DNA from: an uncultured Prevotella sp.
GTDB lineage: Bacteria; Bacteroidota; Bacteroidia; Bacteroidales; Bacteroidaceae
Length of the DNA stretch: 64,000 bases
Direction of reading: 5' to 3'
Assembly: GCA_944321645.1 (NCBI GenBank)
Contig: CALUMB010000005.1
Location: 16,010 to 80,009, forward strand
Below the pieces are notes generated by a model. That model was given only the letters and a program-made list of their open reading frames with translations. It did no database searches and had not been told where the DNA came from. Made by a program: the position numbers and the translations under genes. Below, in pieces: positions 27,790 through 37,519 of the stretch. Position 1 is the stretch's first letter, and the number at the start of each line of letters is the position of its first letter.

Positions 27790-28010
27790 ATTAACACTTT
27801 TATGTTAAAAAGCCCGATTTGCGCCGTTTGACGTAACCACCTGAAAGCCAAGGCTTTGCGAAATGTGGCTTTTTAGTCCCCAAAACGGGCCGTTTTGCAG
27901 TCTAAAACGCCCAGTTTTGGATAACGAAACGAGCCGTTTTATAACATCAAACGGCATGAACTCGAAAACATGCCATTGCCGACTGCGTTTTAGTTGCATA
28001 TTTGCAAGTA
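27790..28010 (-). repeat. 221-bp intergenic repeat element, copy A (22-bp-phased palindromic units)
   Basis: Read on the minus strand, the first 23 bases are identical to 57260-57282. The last 20 or so differ by one or two bases from the end of the second copy, including a hairpin TTAACA...TGTTAA (27791-27808). Between them are four units spaced 22 bp, each a small palindrome around AAAACGG/CCGTTTT; the clearest is CAAAACGGGCCGTTTTG at 27881-27897. The copy has the same length (221 bp) as copy C at 57260-57480 but opposite orientation. Six-frame reading gives only short, low-quality frames with repeated Asn-Gly-x-Phe patterns, so it is taken as non-coding. It ends 184 bases before a TonB-dependent receptor gene. 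Confidence 0.75.
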
Positions 28011-28116
28011 TCAAGTGGAAGGCTACTACCATTAATCTGAAAAATGCAATTGAGGCACAAGGCATCCCCACCGGCATTCCCTGTTTTTAAGCTTTAAATG
28101 CCCAAATGCCCGACCA

Positions 28117-28148
28117 TTGCCACCGATTGCATCTTGAGTTTAATTTTG
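28117..28148 (+). promoter_or_regulatory. Promoter of the first TonB-dependent receptor
   Basis: TTG (28117-28119), 21 bases, TAATTTTG (28141-28148). The leader to the ATG at 28194 is about 40 bases. The promoter lies just downstream of repeat copy A. Confidence 0.65.
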
Positions 28149-28193
28149 TGCGTACACAATATAAAGGGCATTCGTGCCGTTCTATAAATTAAG

Positions 28194-30584
28194 ATGGAAA
28201 CAAATTTTGCCAAACATATAGTCGCGGTGCTCGCCGCAATGTTGCTGTTTGCCGCAAATGCCGCAGCCCAAGACTTCACATTGAGCGGGCGCGTGGTTGA
28301 CGAGCAGCAAAACCCGATTGAACTTGCCACCGTTTCGTGCCTCGAACAAGGCAAGGTGACAGCAACAAACCTAAAGGGAGAATTTAGCATTACGCTGAAA
28401 TCGGCTGACAGTGTGGTGGTTAAGTTCTCGATGATTGGCTACAATGCCCGCAAGAGAGTGTTTAAGAATCCGCGTGGGAAGCAAAAAATTGAAGTCTTGC
28501 TGCCGTCGATGGCGGCGCTGGGCGAAGTGGTCGTGACGGAAAGGCGAAGGCAGACCTCAAGCACCGAACGGCTCGACATCAAGGACATGAAGAACACGCC
28601 CAGCGCAACAGGCAACGCCGTGGAAGACCTGATACAGCAACAGGCTGGCGTGTCGAGCCACAACGAAATGTCTTCGCAGTATAACGTCCGCGGCGGCAGC
28701 TTCGACGAGAACTCCGTCTACATAAACAACATCGAGGTTTACAGGCCGTTGCTCATACGCAGCGGGCAGCAGGAAGGGCTTAGCGTAATAAACCCCGACA
28801 TGGTGGGTGGCGTGGCCTTCTCCACCGGCGGGTTCGAGGCGAAATATGGCGACAAGATGTCGTCGGCACTCGACATAACATACAAGAGGCCCAAAGCGTT
28901 CGAGGCGAGGGCTTACGGCTCGCTGCTTGGCGCAGGTGCTTACGTAGGCTATGGCAACAAGAAGTTCTCGATGACGCACGGCGTGAGGTACAAGACCAAC
29001 AGATACCTGCTCGGCTCGCTCGAAACGAGCGGTGAATACAAGCCGAACTTCCTTGACTACCAGGCATATATAAGCTACCAGCCGAACCAAAGGTGGAACA
29101 TAGACTTCATAGGCAACGTGTCGGAAAACCATTACAACTTCACCCCTACAGACAGGGAGACTTCGTTTGGAACGATGGAGGACGTGAAATCGTTCAAGGT
29201 TTACTTCGACGGGCAGGAAAAAGACTTGTTCCGCACCCTCTTCGGTGCGCTGACCATTTCGAGGAACTTCGGCGCCAACACAAAGCTGTCGCTGCTGGCT
29301 TCGGCTTTCTACACAAAGGAGCAGGAGACCTATGACATACAGGGGCAGTATTGGCTCACCGACACGCAAGACGACACAAGCCTTGGCGTAGGCACTTACA
29401 TGGAACACGCAAGAAACTACCTTACGGCCAATGTGGAAACATTCAAGCTGGTGCTAAACCACAAGACAACCCACCACACAATTGAGGGGGGCTTGGCGTA
29501 CAAAGTGGAGCACGTGGAGGAAAACTCGCGTGAGTATGAGATGCGCGACTCCAGCGGCTACTCTATACCGCACTCCGGCGACAGGCTCGACCTGATTTAC
29601 TCGCTGAGTTCAAGGAACTCCATAAACAGCCACCGCATAGAGGGCTACCTGCAAGACACCTATAAGTTTATGACGGGCGAGGAGAAGAACACCTTCTTCA
29701 CACTCAATTTTGGCGTGCGCTTCAGCAATTGGTCGTTCAACAAAGAGACGATTGTCTCTCCAAGGGCTTCGCTGGCCATAATCCCAGCTTTCAACCACAA
29801 CGCCACATTTAGGTTTGCCACTGGACTCTACTACCAGGCTCCGTTCTTTAAGGAACTCCGCGACACGGTGACCCAAGCCGGCACTACCGTCGTAAAGCTT
29901 AACGACAAGATTAAGAGCCAACGCTCCATCCACTTTGTGGCGGCGTTCGACTACCGCTTCAAGATAAAGGAACGCCCATACAAATTCACCGCCGAAGCTT
30001 ACTACAAGGCTCTTAGCAACATCATACCGTACAACGTGAACAACGTGAAGGTGACTTACTACGGCGAGAACAAGGGCAGCGGGTATGCCGCCGGGCTCGA
30101 CTTGAAGCTGTATGGCGAATTTGTTCCCGGAACTGACTCGTGGGTGACATTCTCCGTAATGAGCACAAAGCAAAGGGTTGACGGGCGGACGGTTCCGATG
30201 CCGACAGACCAGAGATATTCGGTCAACCTGCACTTCACCGACTATTTCCCCGGAACGGAGCGCTGGAAAATGACGCTGCGACTGGCCTTTGCCGACGGCC
30301 TGCCCTTCGGCCCGCCACACAAGGGGTTGGAATACCAGAACTTCAGGGCACCGGCATATAAGAGAGTTGACGTGGGGCTTAGCTACCGTGCCTACGACAA
30401 CGACGACCGCAAGCGCAAGAGCGTTTTCAAGAACATCTGGCTTGGGTTGGATTGCCTAAACCTTTTTGGCATAAGCAACGTAAACTCATACTATTGGGTG
30501 ACCGACGTGACAAACCAGCAGTATGCCGTGCCAAACTATCTCACAGGGCGGCAGATCAACGGAAGCGTGATTTTTGAGTTCTAA
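28194..30584 (+). CDS. TonB-dependent outer-membrane receptor with CarboxypepD_reg-like N-terminal domain
   Basis: 796 residues. The signal peptide (MLLFAANAAAQD) is followed by a carboxypeptidase-regulatory-like domain (FTLSGRVVDEQQNPIELATV...FSMIGYNARK), a plug domain (residues about 120-230, YNVRGGSFDENSVYINNIEVYR, then VGGVAFSTGGFEAKYGDKMSS) and a 22-strand-type barrel to the C-terminal Phe. No SusD partner and no sigma/anti-sigma pair flank it, so it is more like a metal-chelate or vitamin receptor than a glycan-uptake SusC; the ligand is unknown. It is transcribed from its own promoter. Confidence 0.88.
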   Translation: METNFAKHIVAVLAAMLLFAANAAAQDFTLSGRVVDEQQNPIELATVSCLEQGKVTATNLKGEFSITLKSADSVVVKFSMIGYNARKRVFKNPRGKQKIEVLLPSMAALGEVVVTERRRQTSSTERLDIKDMKNTPSATGNAVEDLIQQQAGVSSHNEMSSQYNVRGGSFDENSVYINNIEVYRPLLIRSGQQEGLSVINPDMVGGVAFSTGGFEAKYGDKMSSALDITYKRPKAFEARAYGSLLGAGAYVGYGNKKFSMTHGVRYKTNRYLLGSLETSGEYKPNFLDYQAYISYQPNQRWNIDFIGNVSENHYNFTPTDRETSFGTMEDVKSFKVYFDGQEKDLFRTLFGALTISRNFGANTKLSLLASAFYTKEQETYDIQGQYWLTDTQDDTSLGVGTYMEHARNYLTANVETFKLVLNHKTTHHTIEGGLAYKVEHVEENSREYEMRDSSGYSIPHSGDRLDLIYSLSSRNSINSHRIEGYLQDTYKFMTGEEKNTFFTLNFGVRFSNWSFNKETIVSPRASLAIIPAFNHNATFRFATGLYYQAPFFKELRDTVTQAGTTVVKLNDKIKSQRSIHFVAAFDYRFKIKERPYKFTAEAYYKALSNIIPYNVNNVKVTYYGENKGSGYAAGLDLKLYGEFVPGTDSWVTFSVMSTKQRVDGRTVPMPTDQRYSVNLHFTDYFPGTERWKMTLRLAFADGLPFGPPHKGLEYQNFRAPAYKRVDVGLSYRAYDNDDRKRKSVFKNIWLGLDCLNLFGISNVNSYYWVTDVTNQQYAVPNYLTGRQINGSVIFEF

Positions 30585-30742
30585 CACATGGGCGCGGCTT
30601 GTGGAAATCACGTGCGCCAACCGCCCCATGCTATCCCATCAAAGCGCAGTCGTACAGTGCGCAAAATCGCGCAAAAAGCGGATAGACCCCACAAAACAAT
30701 GTTAATCTGTGTAATCTCCTCCGCAGATAGTCATTTATTTTG

Positions 30743-30750
30743 TAATTTTG
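30743..30750 (+). promoter_or_regulatory. Putative -7 box of the DUF4468 gene
   Basis: TAATTTTG fits the consensus and overlaps the most upstream in-frame Met (30748), arguing for the later start at 30772 or 30778. No clear -33 box. Confidence 0.5.
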
Positions 30751-30771
30751 CCAAACTATAAAAATCATAAG

Positions 30772-31380
30772 ATGACGATGAGAAAAATTCTGGTAGCAAT
30801 GGTGGCGTGCCTGCCAATGTGCGCGATGGCGCAAAACTCTTGGGAAATGGAAGGCGAAAAGGGTGTTGTGGAAAACCCCGACAAGAAATACCTGGCCGGA
30901 GCCGTGCCTATGGTGGACGGCATGGTGGAGTTTTCCACTGTGCTCGACGCTCCGGGCAAAAGCGCAGCGCAGATCTACGACATCCTCAACGGGTTTATGA
31001 CCAAGCTGACCAAGGAAGAAAACCAATTTGAACAAAGCCGCATGGTGATGCAGGATTCAATAAACTACGAACTTGGCGGCTCTTACCAAGAGTGGCTCGT
31101 GTTTAAAAGCAAGCCATTGGTGCTCGACCGCACGCGGTTCATGTATACCCTGACTGCCGAATGCGAGGATGGCAAGGCCACCGTGACCATGAGGAGGCTT
31201 TACTACCTTTACGACGAAGAGCGCGACCCGCAGATGCTTAAAGCCGAAGAATGGATTACGGACGAATATGGGCTGAAGAAGAACAAGGACAAGCTGTCGA
31301 GGGTGAGCGGCAAATTCCGCCGCAAGACAATTGACCGCAAGGACTATTTGTTCGGCAAGATGGCTGCACTGCTCAAGTGA
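30772..31380 (+). CDS. DUF4468 domain-containing protein (secreted, TBP-like fold)
   Basis: About 202 residues from the Met at 30772 (MTMRKILVAMVACLPMCAMA, signal peptide). The mature protein matches DUF4468 in layout: VDGMVEFSTVLDAPGKSAAQIYDIL, then QDSINYELGGSYQEWLVF, and TRFMYTLTAECEDGKATVTM. Such proteins are common in Bacteroidales, probably periplasmic, and have no known activity. The next gene follows after about 150 bases without a visible terminator. Confidence 0.8.
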   Translation: MTMRKILVAMVACLPMCAMAQNSWEMEGEKGVVENPDKKYLAGAVPMVDGMVEFSTVLDAPGKSAAQIYDILNGFMTKLTKEENQFEQSRMVMQDSINYELGGSYQEWLVFKSKPLVLDRTRFMYTLTAECEDGKATVTMRRLYYLYDEERDPQMLKAEEWITDEYGLKKNKDKLSRVSGKFRRKTIDRKDYLFGKMAALLK

Positions 31381-31532
31381 ATGCAGCTTTCTGTGCGTTA
31401 AATACGCAAAAGCCTATTTGCCGCAAGGCAGTCGAAACCGATGGGGCAATGCCATGAAGCCATGCAGTGCAGACGCATAAAGACTGGGCATATCCCTTAA
31501 ACTCAAGACGGAATTTTCAGAAATCCACATAT

Positions 31533-31775
31533 ATGACAAAAGACGAAATAGACGAGATAGTAGAGCGCAGACAGGCCATGAACCACCAGAAGCCAGACGG
31601 AAGGGAGCTTAGGATGCGCCAGGTTCGCAATGTCCTCAATATCATATTCATGGTCGTTGCCGTGGTTGGCGTCGGCATTTACCTTAGCGGCAACACAACC
31701 ACGGGCCTTTATGTGTTCATCGGCTCAATGCCATTCAAAATCATTGAGTTAGCCATCAGAATGCTTAAACTGTAA
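31533..31775 (+). CDS. Small membrane protein coupled to the Porin_10 gene
   Basis: 80 residues from the Met at 31533 (MTKDEIDEIVERRQAMNHQK). An acidic/basic N-terminal half is followed by two hydrophobic stretches (NIIFMVVAVVGVGIYL and GLYVFIGSMPFKIIELAI). I do not recognise a named family. Its stop (31773-31775) directly abuts the start codon of the next gene at 31776, so the two are probably translationally coupled. An upstream in-frame Met exists, but its extra 22 residues look non-coding. Confidence 0.7.
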   Translation: MTKDEIDEIVERRQAMNHQKPDGRELRMRQVRNVLNIIFMVVAVVGVGIYLSGNTTTGLYVFIGSMPFKIIELAIRMLKL

Positions 31776-34124
31776 ATGAGAAATTTCCTCTTATCGCTAT
31801 TTTGCCTTATAGCCATTGGCGCACAAGCCCAAGTGTACAATCAGATTGACGAGACAGGGCAAATAACGCAACGCGACGAAAACCCAAACAACAATTTCAA
31901 CAAGCACAGCAAAGACACTACCAGAAACAAGGAAGTGCCTAAAGGCATTTATGTGTGGACTGTAGACCGACGGTTTGGCGACATAACGCCCGCACAAGTC
32001 GACACGATGCAGTATATGTACATGAACACAATCTTCAACACTGGCTTGTTTGGCGAATATAACACTACGGGCAACAACTACACGGCAAGGCAGAGCCGAA
32101 TTGTTGCCGACCGCCCGGAAATGAGCCAGTTTATGTTCGCCGACGTCTACAGCTACATCATAAAGCAGCCAGACCAATGGCATTTTACGAACACGCTCTC
32201 GCCTATCACAAACATTTCGTATGACAATTGCGGCAACAAGACTAATGGGGAGGATCATATAGACGCTAAGTTTGCCGTGAACGCAAACAAAAGGCTTGGC
32301 TTTGGTTTCGACCTGAATTACGCATACGCCCGCGGCTACTATGCCAACCAAAGTACGTCGCACTTTGGAGCAACACTGTTCGGGTCTTACCGCGGCGACA
32401 AATATAACGCCCATGCCATCTTCTCCACATACCACCAGAAGGCGGCTGAAAACGGCGGCATAACCGACGACAACTACGTCACACACCCGGAAAGCTTTGA
32501 CGACAATTACACCGAAAGCGAAATACCCACGGTGCTGATGCAGAACTGGAACAGGAACAGTAGCCTGCACTTTTTTCTCACCCACCGCTACAGCCTTGGC
32601 TTCTATCGCATGGAGAAAATGACAGAGGCAGAGCTTAAGGCACGGAAATTTGCTGCTGAAGCCAAAAAGGATAACGAGGAGCGTGAGACAGACGAAGAAG
32701 ATGCCCCCGAAGGGCGGCAAGAGGGTGACAAGTTGGGCGATGAAGTTCCGGTAGGAAGGCCGGAAGGAGCAACAATAGCCGGTGATGAACCGGCCGGAAC
32801 GGAAGGTTTGGCTCCTGACACGTCAAGGGTAAGCGTGGAGTCGCAAGCCGCCATGGACAGCATCCTGGCAGCAAAGCACCGCCAGGACTCTATCGATGCG
32901 ACAATGAAGCGCGTGTTCGTTCCCGTGACAAGTTTCATACATACACTTGATGTCAACCGCTACGACCGCATCTACCAGGCATACAGGACTCCGGAAGATT
33001 ACTACGGCAACACATATTACACGCACAACGAAGGCATGGGCTATGGCGGAGACTCCATTTACGACCAGACAAAGCTCTTGTCCGTAAAGAACACGTTGGC
33101 CATAGCACTGCTCGAGGGTTTTAACAAATATGCCAAGGCTGGACTGAAAGCCTTTGCGACGCACGAACTGCGCAGGTTTGATATGCCCGAGACTTTTACG
33201 AGCGGAGAATATACACTATCGCGATTGGCACGATGGACAGAACACAATGTGAGCATCGGCGGACAATTGTCGAAGACGCAAGGCAGGACCCTGCATTACA
33301 ATGTGACGGCCGAGGCGTGGCTCGTTGGCGAAGATGCCGGACAACTGAAAGCCGATTTTGCGGCCGACCTCAACTTCCCGCTTTTCGGCGACACCGTCAC
33401 ATTGACCGCAAAGGCATATTTCCACTGCCTTAACCCTACGTTCTACCAACGCCACTTCCACTCGAAGCACATTTGGTGGGATAACGACGACATGGATAAA
33501 GAAACGCGCACGCGCATTGAGGGTGTGCTGTCGTACCCTAAAACAAAGACCAGCTTGCGAGTGGCCGTTGAGGAAATACAAAACTATACATATTTTTCGA
33601 CTTCATACGATGCCACTACCGAGGGTCGCACAAACCTGACGGCGAGCGTAAACCAGTGCGGCAGCAACATCAATTTGTTTACCGCACAGCTCCGCCAGAA
33701 CCTACGTTTGGGAATACTTAATTGGGAAAACATAATAACATACCAGCATTCGAGCAACCAAGAAGTATTGCCGGTGCCTGCACTTAACCTTTTTACCAAT
33801 TTGTATCTCAAATTCAGAATAGTGAAGGAGCTTTCCGTGGAGCTTGGTAGTGACGCTTATTTCTTCACAAACTATTTCGCGCCTGACTTTGTTCCGCAGC
33901 TCAACCAGTTTGCAGTGCAGGCCAACAGCGCAAGCAGAGTGAAGCTCGGAGGCTATCCTTTCGTTGATGTCTACACAAACCTTCACCTAAAGCGCACGCG
34001 CTTCTTCGTGATGTACAGCCATGCCACAGCAGGTTCTGGCAACAGGATGTATTTCCTTACGCCTCACTACCCAATGAATGGTGCCATAATCCGCTTTGGC
34101 CTTTCGTGGAACTTCTTCAATTAA
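31776..34124 (+). CDS. Putative outer-membrane porin, Porin_10 family
   Basis: 782 residues with a signal peptide (MRNFLLSLFCLIAIGAQAQ). The early segment YVWTVDRRFGDITPAQVDT and the YMNTIFNTGLFGEYNTTGNN region are characteristic of Bacteroidota Porin_10 proteins, and the rest is beta-barrel-like, ending in FGLSWNFFN. It contains a hydrophilic insert of about 80 residues (roughly residues 290-375) rich in Glu, Asp, Gly and Pro, between barrel parts. The insert is likely an exposed loop or plug. The substrate is unknown. Confidence 0.82.
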   Translation: MRNFLLSLFCLIAIGAQAQVYNQIDETGQITQRDENPNNNFNKHSKDTTRNKEVPKGIYVWTVDRRFGDITPAQVDTMQYMYMNTIFNTGLFGEYNTTGNNYTARQSRIVADRPEMSQFMFADVYSYIIKQPDQWHFTNTLSPITNISYDNCGNKTNGEDHIDAKFAVNANKRLGFGFDLNYAYARGYYANQSTSHFGATLFGSYRGDKYNAHAIFSTYHQKAAENGGITDDNYVTHPESFDDNYTESEIPTVLMQNWNRNSSLHFFLTHRYSLGFYRMEKMTEAELKARKFAAEAKKDNEERETDEEDAPEGRQEGDKLGDEVPVGRPEGATIAGDEPAGTEGLAPDTSRVSVESQAAMDSILAAKHRQDSIDATMKRVFVPVTSFIHTLDVNRYDRIYQAYRTPEDYYGNTYYTHNEGMGYGGDSIYDQTKLLSVKNTLAIALLEGFNKYAKAGLKAFATHELRRFDMPETFTSGEYTLSRLARWTEHNVSIGGQLSKTQGRTLHYNVTAEAWLVGEDAGQLKADFAADLNFPLFGDTVTLTAKAYFHCLNPTFYQRHFHSKHIWWDNDDMDKETRTRIEGVLSYPKTKTSLRVAVEEIQNYTYFSTSYDATTEGRTNLTASVNQCGSNINLFTAQLRQNLRLGILNWENIITYQHSSNQEVLPVPALNLFTNLYLKFRIVKELSVELGSDAYFFTNYFAPDFVPQLNQFAVQANSASRVKLGGYPFVDVYTNLHLKRTRFFVMYSHATAGSGNRMYFLTPHYPMNGAIIRFGLSWNFFN

Positions 34125-34237
34125 GGCTTGAATGAGTGGCGTAAACCGTTTGCAGATGCCTGTACTAAGCTTGACATTGTAGACAATTTTTGGTTTTGCT
34201 TTATCGCATATTTTTACACAATGCAGCATTGATAGCA

Positions 34238-34284
34238 AACGACGGGCGGCACAGAGGTTTTACTTCTCTGTGCCGCCCGTCGTT
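34238..34284. terminator. Bidirectional terminator between Porin_10 and the atp operon
   Basis: A 19-bp perfect stem (34238-34256 and 34266-34284, AACGACGGGCGGCACAGAG and its complement) with a 9-base loop lies between two converging transcripts. Confidence 0.85.
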
Positions 34285-34305
34285 ATCAAGTAGACAGTCA
34301 GACAA

Positions 34306-35274
34306 TCAATTGTTGACCGAACCTCCTACAATGTCGAGCAATTCGTTTGTGATGGCCTGCTGGCGACTCTTGTTGTACTGCAAGTTAAGCTCTCGCAGCA
34401 GTTCGTCGGCATTGTCGGTTGCCGTTTGCATTGCAACCATACGTGCCGCGTGCTCGCTTGCGTTGCTGTCGAGTAACGCAGTATAGAGCATCAGGTGAGC
34501 CATTTTGGGGATGAGGGCAGCAAGCACCGAGTCCATGTCCGGCTCGACAATGAAGTTGTCGTTAAGCGGTTTCACTTCTTCTTCGGTGCGGTTTTCCGTT
34601 TGCGTGCCTTTCCGCTTTAAATACTCTTGCGCTTCGCGTGTGGCCACATTGGAGGTCAAGTCGCGCTCATGGTCGCGCTTAAGTTCCGACTCAAGGTCGA
34701 TCGGCAGATAGGTCTTGCGCGTCAACACTTGTGACCCGGCACTTTTAAAATGGTGGTAGACCAATTCAACGCGGTCGACTTCGCCATCACGGAACATACG
34801 CCCAAGCTCAGTAGAAAGCTCTATGCACCCATCAACTCCGGGTTTATCGGCAAGCCCAACATACTTTGTCTCGGTCTTGTAGCCGAGCTTTGCGGCTTTT
34901 TCGGCTACTTTACGGCCAATCGGGAACACCACCAAACCGTCCTTGCCCAAAGGTGCATACTCGTCGGCCACTTGCTGCATCAGCTTAATGACATTGGCAT
35001 TAAACCCTCCGCAAAGGCTGCTGCTCGACGAATAGACCACAAGGGCGACGCGCTTCACATCACGACCTATGGTGTAAACATTGGTCGCGTCTGCCTCAGA
35101 GGCGAGGAACGCCTTGAGTATGTGCTCAAGCAACGACTCATAGGGAAGCATGTTCTCTATCATCACCTGTGCGTGGTGGAGCTTCGACGAGGCCACCATC
35201 TTCATTGCACTCGTAATCTTGCGAGTGCTGTTGACGGAGGCGATGCGGGTCTTTATCTCTTTGAGCGACGGCAT
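34306..35274 (-). CDS. atpG: ATP synthase F1 gamma subunit
   Basis: 322 residues, longer than E. coli gamma (287) owing to an extra central segment around residues 195-235. The N-terminal helix MPSLKEIKTRIASVNSTRKITSAMKMVASSKL and the C-terminal helix (ELLRELNLQYNKSRQQAITNELLDIVGG) form the rotor shaft. It is the last gene of the operon, starting 3 bases after the atpA stop, and is followed by a strong terminator. Confidence 0.96.
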   Translation of the reverse strand: MPSLKEIKTRIASVNSTRKITSAMKMVASSKLHHAQVMIENMLPYESLLEHILKAFLASEADATNVYTIGRDVKRVALVVYSSSSSLCGGFNANVIKLMQQVADEYAPLGKDGLVVFPIGRKVAEKAAKLGYKTETKYVGLADKPGVDGCIELSTELGRMFRDGEVDRVELVYHHFKSAGSQVLTRKTYLPIDLESELKRDHERDLTSNVATREAQEYLKRKGTQTENRTEEEVKPLNDNFIVEPDMDSVLAALIPKMAHLMLYTALLDSNASEHAARMVAMQTATDNADELLRELNLQYNKSRQQAITNELLDIVGGSVNN

Positions 35275-35277
35275 AGG

Positions 35278-36867
35278 CTATTGTTTTTTGTATTGTCCGG
35301 CAATGTCGGCCATTACGGATTCTATCGTCGAAGTGAGCGTATCGTCAATCTGGCCCTTAGCCAATGTGTCGATTACTTCTTGGTGGGTAGAGCGCAGTTT
35401 GGCAAGGAACGCATCTTGGCATTCGCGAACTTTGTCGACGGGCACATCATGCATGAGTCCGTGCGTGCCACAATAAAGTATGGCAACCTGCTCGCCTACG
35501 GGCATTGGGCTGTACTGCGGTTGGATAAGCAACTGGTTGTTCTTGCGTCCGCGGTCAAGCGTCATGGCCGTTACAGCATCCATATCGCTTGAGAATTTCG
35601 AGAAGCTTTCAAGCTCGCGATACTGCGCCTGGTCGATTTTGAGCGTACCAGCCACCTTTTTCATACTCTTAATCTGTGCCGAGCCACCCACACGGGATAC
35701 CGAAATACCAACGTTGATGGCCGGACGGAAACCCTGGTTGAACAAGTCCGTCTCAAGATAAATCTGCCCGTCCGTAATGGAAATCACATTTGTCGGGATG
35801 TAAGCAGATACGTCGCCAGCCTGTGTTTCGATTATAGGAAGGGCTGTAAGCGAGCCACCGCCTTTGACATGACCCTTCATGCACTCCGGCAGGTCGTTCA
35901 TCTGCTCTGCGATATCCTGCTGCTCAATTATCTTTGCGGCACGCTCAAGCAAGCGGCTATGGAGATAGAACACATCGCCAGGATAAGCTTCTCGCCCTGA
36001 CGGACGGCGCAGAATCAGTGATACTTCACGGTAGGCGACAGCTTGCTTCGAGAGGTCGTCGTAGACAACAAGGGCAGAATAGCCCCTGTCGCGAAAGTAT
36101 TCGCCGATAGCGGCACCGGCAAATGGTGCATAATATTGCATTGCAGCTGGGTCTGCAGCTGTCGCAGACACAATGATGGTGTATGGCAATGCGCCATGCT
36201 CCTTAAGGTTCTGCACCAGAGCTGCTACAGTAGAAGCCTTCTGTCCGATAGCCACATAAATGCAGTAAACTGGCTTGCCTGCCTCATAGAAGCTGCGCTG
36301 GTTAATTATTGTGTCGATGGCAATGGCTGTCTTGCCGGTCTGGCGGTCACCGATAATAAGCTCACGCTGACCACGTCCGATTGGAATCATCGAGTCTACG
36401 GCCTTAAGCCCCGTCTGCAATGGCTCCTTAACGGGTTGGCGGTAAATCACTCCTGGAGCCTTGCGGTCGAGCGGCATCTCAAACGAACCTGTAAGGTCGA
36501 TTGCCCCTTTGCCGTCGATTGCTTCGCCGAGGGGATTGATTACACGCCCGAGCATATTATCATTAACTCGGATAGAGGCAATTCGTTTCGTGCGCTTAAC
36601 CACCATTCCCTCTTTAATACCAGAGGTGGCGCCAAGCAACACACAACCAACATTGTCTTCCTCCAAGTTCATCACGATACCCATCGTGCCGTTCTCAAAC
36701 TCAAGCAACTCGCTTGATTCAGCGTTACGCAATCCGTAGATGCGGGCAACACCGTCGCTTACTTGCAATACAGTGCCAACCTCATCGAATTGTTCGCTGT
36801 CAGCTACGCCCTTGAGTTGTTCGAGCAACACTTGGGAAACTTCACTCGGTCTTATTTTGTCTGACAT
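35278..36867 (-). CDS. atpA: ATP synthase F1 alpha subunit
   Basis: 529 residues. The Walker A motif is [13 protein letters not shown] and the arginine-finger region [15 protein letters not shown] is intact. It forms the non-catalytic nucleotide sites of the F1 hexamer at the cytoplasmic side of the inner membrane. It follows atpH after 103 bases in which nothing further was recognised, the widest gap inside the operon. Confidence 0.98.
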   Translation of the reverse strand: MSDKIRPSEVSQVLLEQLKGVADSEQFDEVGTVLQVSDGVARIYGLRNAESSELLEFENGTMGIVMNLEEDNVGCVLLGATSGIKEGMVVKRTKRIASIRVNDNMLGRVINPLGEAIDGKGAIDLTGSFEMPLDRKAPGVIYRQPVKEPLQTGLKAVDSMIPIGRGQRELIIGDRQTGKTAIAIDTIINQRSFYEAGKPVYCIYVAIGQKASTVAALVQNLKEHGALPYTIIVSATAADPAAMQYYAPFAGAAIGEYFRDRGYSALVVYDDLSKQAVAYREVSLILRRPSGREAYPGDVFYLHSRLLERAAKIIEQQDIAEQMNDLPECMKGHVKGGGSLTALPIIETQAGDVSAYIPTNVISITDGQIYLETDLFNQGFRPAINVGISVSRVGGSAQIKSMKKVAGTLKIDQAQYRELESFSKFSSDMDAVTAMTLDRGRKNNQLLIQPQYSPMPVGEQVAILYCGTHGLMHDVPVDKVRECQDAFLAKLRSTHQEVIDTLAKGQIDDTLTSTIESVMADIAGQYKKQ

Positions 36868-36970
36868 AATTATTCATAGTTTTGATAGGCATGAGCAGCG
36901 TTTCTTGACGAGCCGCGCAGAAGCATTGGCACCGCAGAAAACATCACGCCCACCGTTTAACGATACAGTT

Positions 36971-37513
36971 TTACTTTTTCAACTGTGAGAGAATGGCATT
37001 GAGCTTTGTCTTCACGCTCGCATCCATCCTATAAGTGTCGTATTCGAGCACAAACCCACCAATTAAGTCTGGGTCTACTTCTGTCTCAAATTCGACAGTC
37101 CCGTTAGTCTTGCTTTCAACCATCTGGCGCAGGCGGTTCTCCGTTTCTGCCGAAACCGCCGTCGCAGTAGTCAGCTTGCCACGAATGATGTTCTTGTACT
37201 TTCGATAAAGTGTTATATACGAATTGGCCATGAACTGAAGGAAGCACTCACGCCCCTCCTTTAAAACAAGTGAGAGAAACGCCTTTGTCAGCCCTGTTGG
37301 CTTGCTACCGGCAGCCGACATAAGCAGGGCGAGCTTATCGCCGAGCTTCACTGTCGGGTTGTCGATAGTAGGCCGCAGTAAGGGCACTTCAATGTAGCTT
37401 CTTGCCAGCGATTGCATATCGGCATATACTTTGTCCTCAATGCCTGCGTCACAGCCGCCTTTCAGCAAAGCCCGCGCATACCTGACAGATATTACCCCAA
37501 TGTCCATAATCAA
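36971..37513 (-). CDS. atpH: ATP synthase delta subunit
   Basis: 180 residues with the OSCP/delta layout: helical N-terminal domain (ISVRYARALLKGG) and C-terminal stalk-binding segment (DLIGGFVLEYDTYRMDASVKTKL). It joins the peripheral stalk to F1. It starts 6 bases after atpF. Confidence 0.94.
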   Translation of the reverse strand: MIMDIGVISVRYARALLKGGCDAGIEDKVYADMQSLARSYIEVPLLRPTIDNPTVKLGDKLALLMSAAGSKPTGLTKAFLSLVLKEGRECFLQFMANSYITLYRKYKNIIRGKLTTATAVSAETENRLRQMVESKTNGTVEFETEVDPDLIGGFVLEYDTYRMDASVKTKLNAILSQLKK

Positions 37514-37519
37514 TCGTTT

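Noticed and set aside
27863-28090. A 75-codon frame in repeat copy A, and similar frames in copies B and C
   Set aside because: They arise from the 22-bp-phased repeat (recurrent Asn-Gly-x-Phe and Lys-x-x-Phe patterns on both strands) and keep no common frame.
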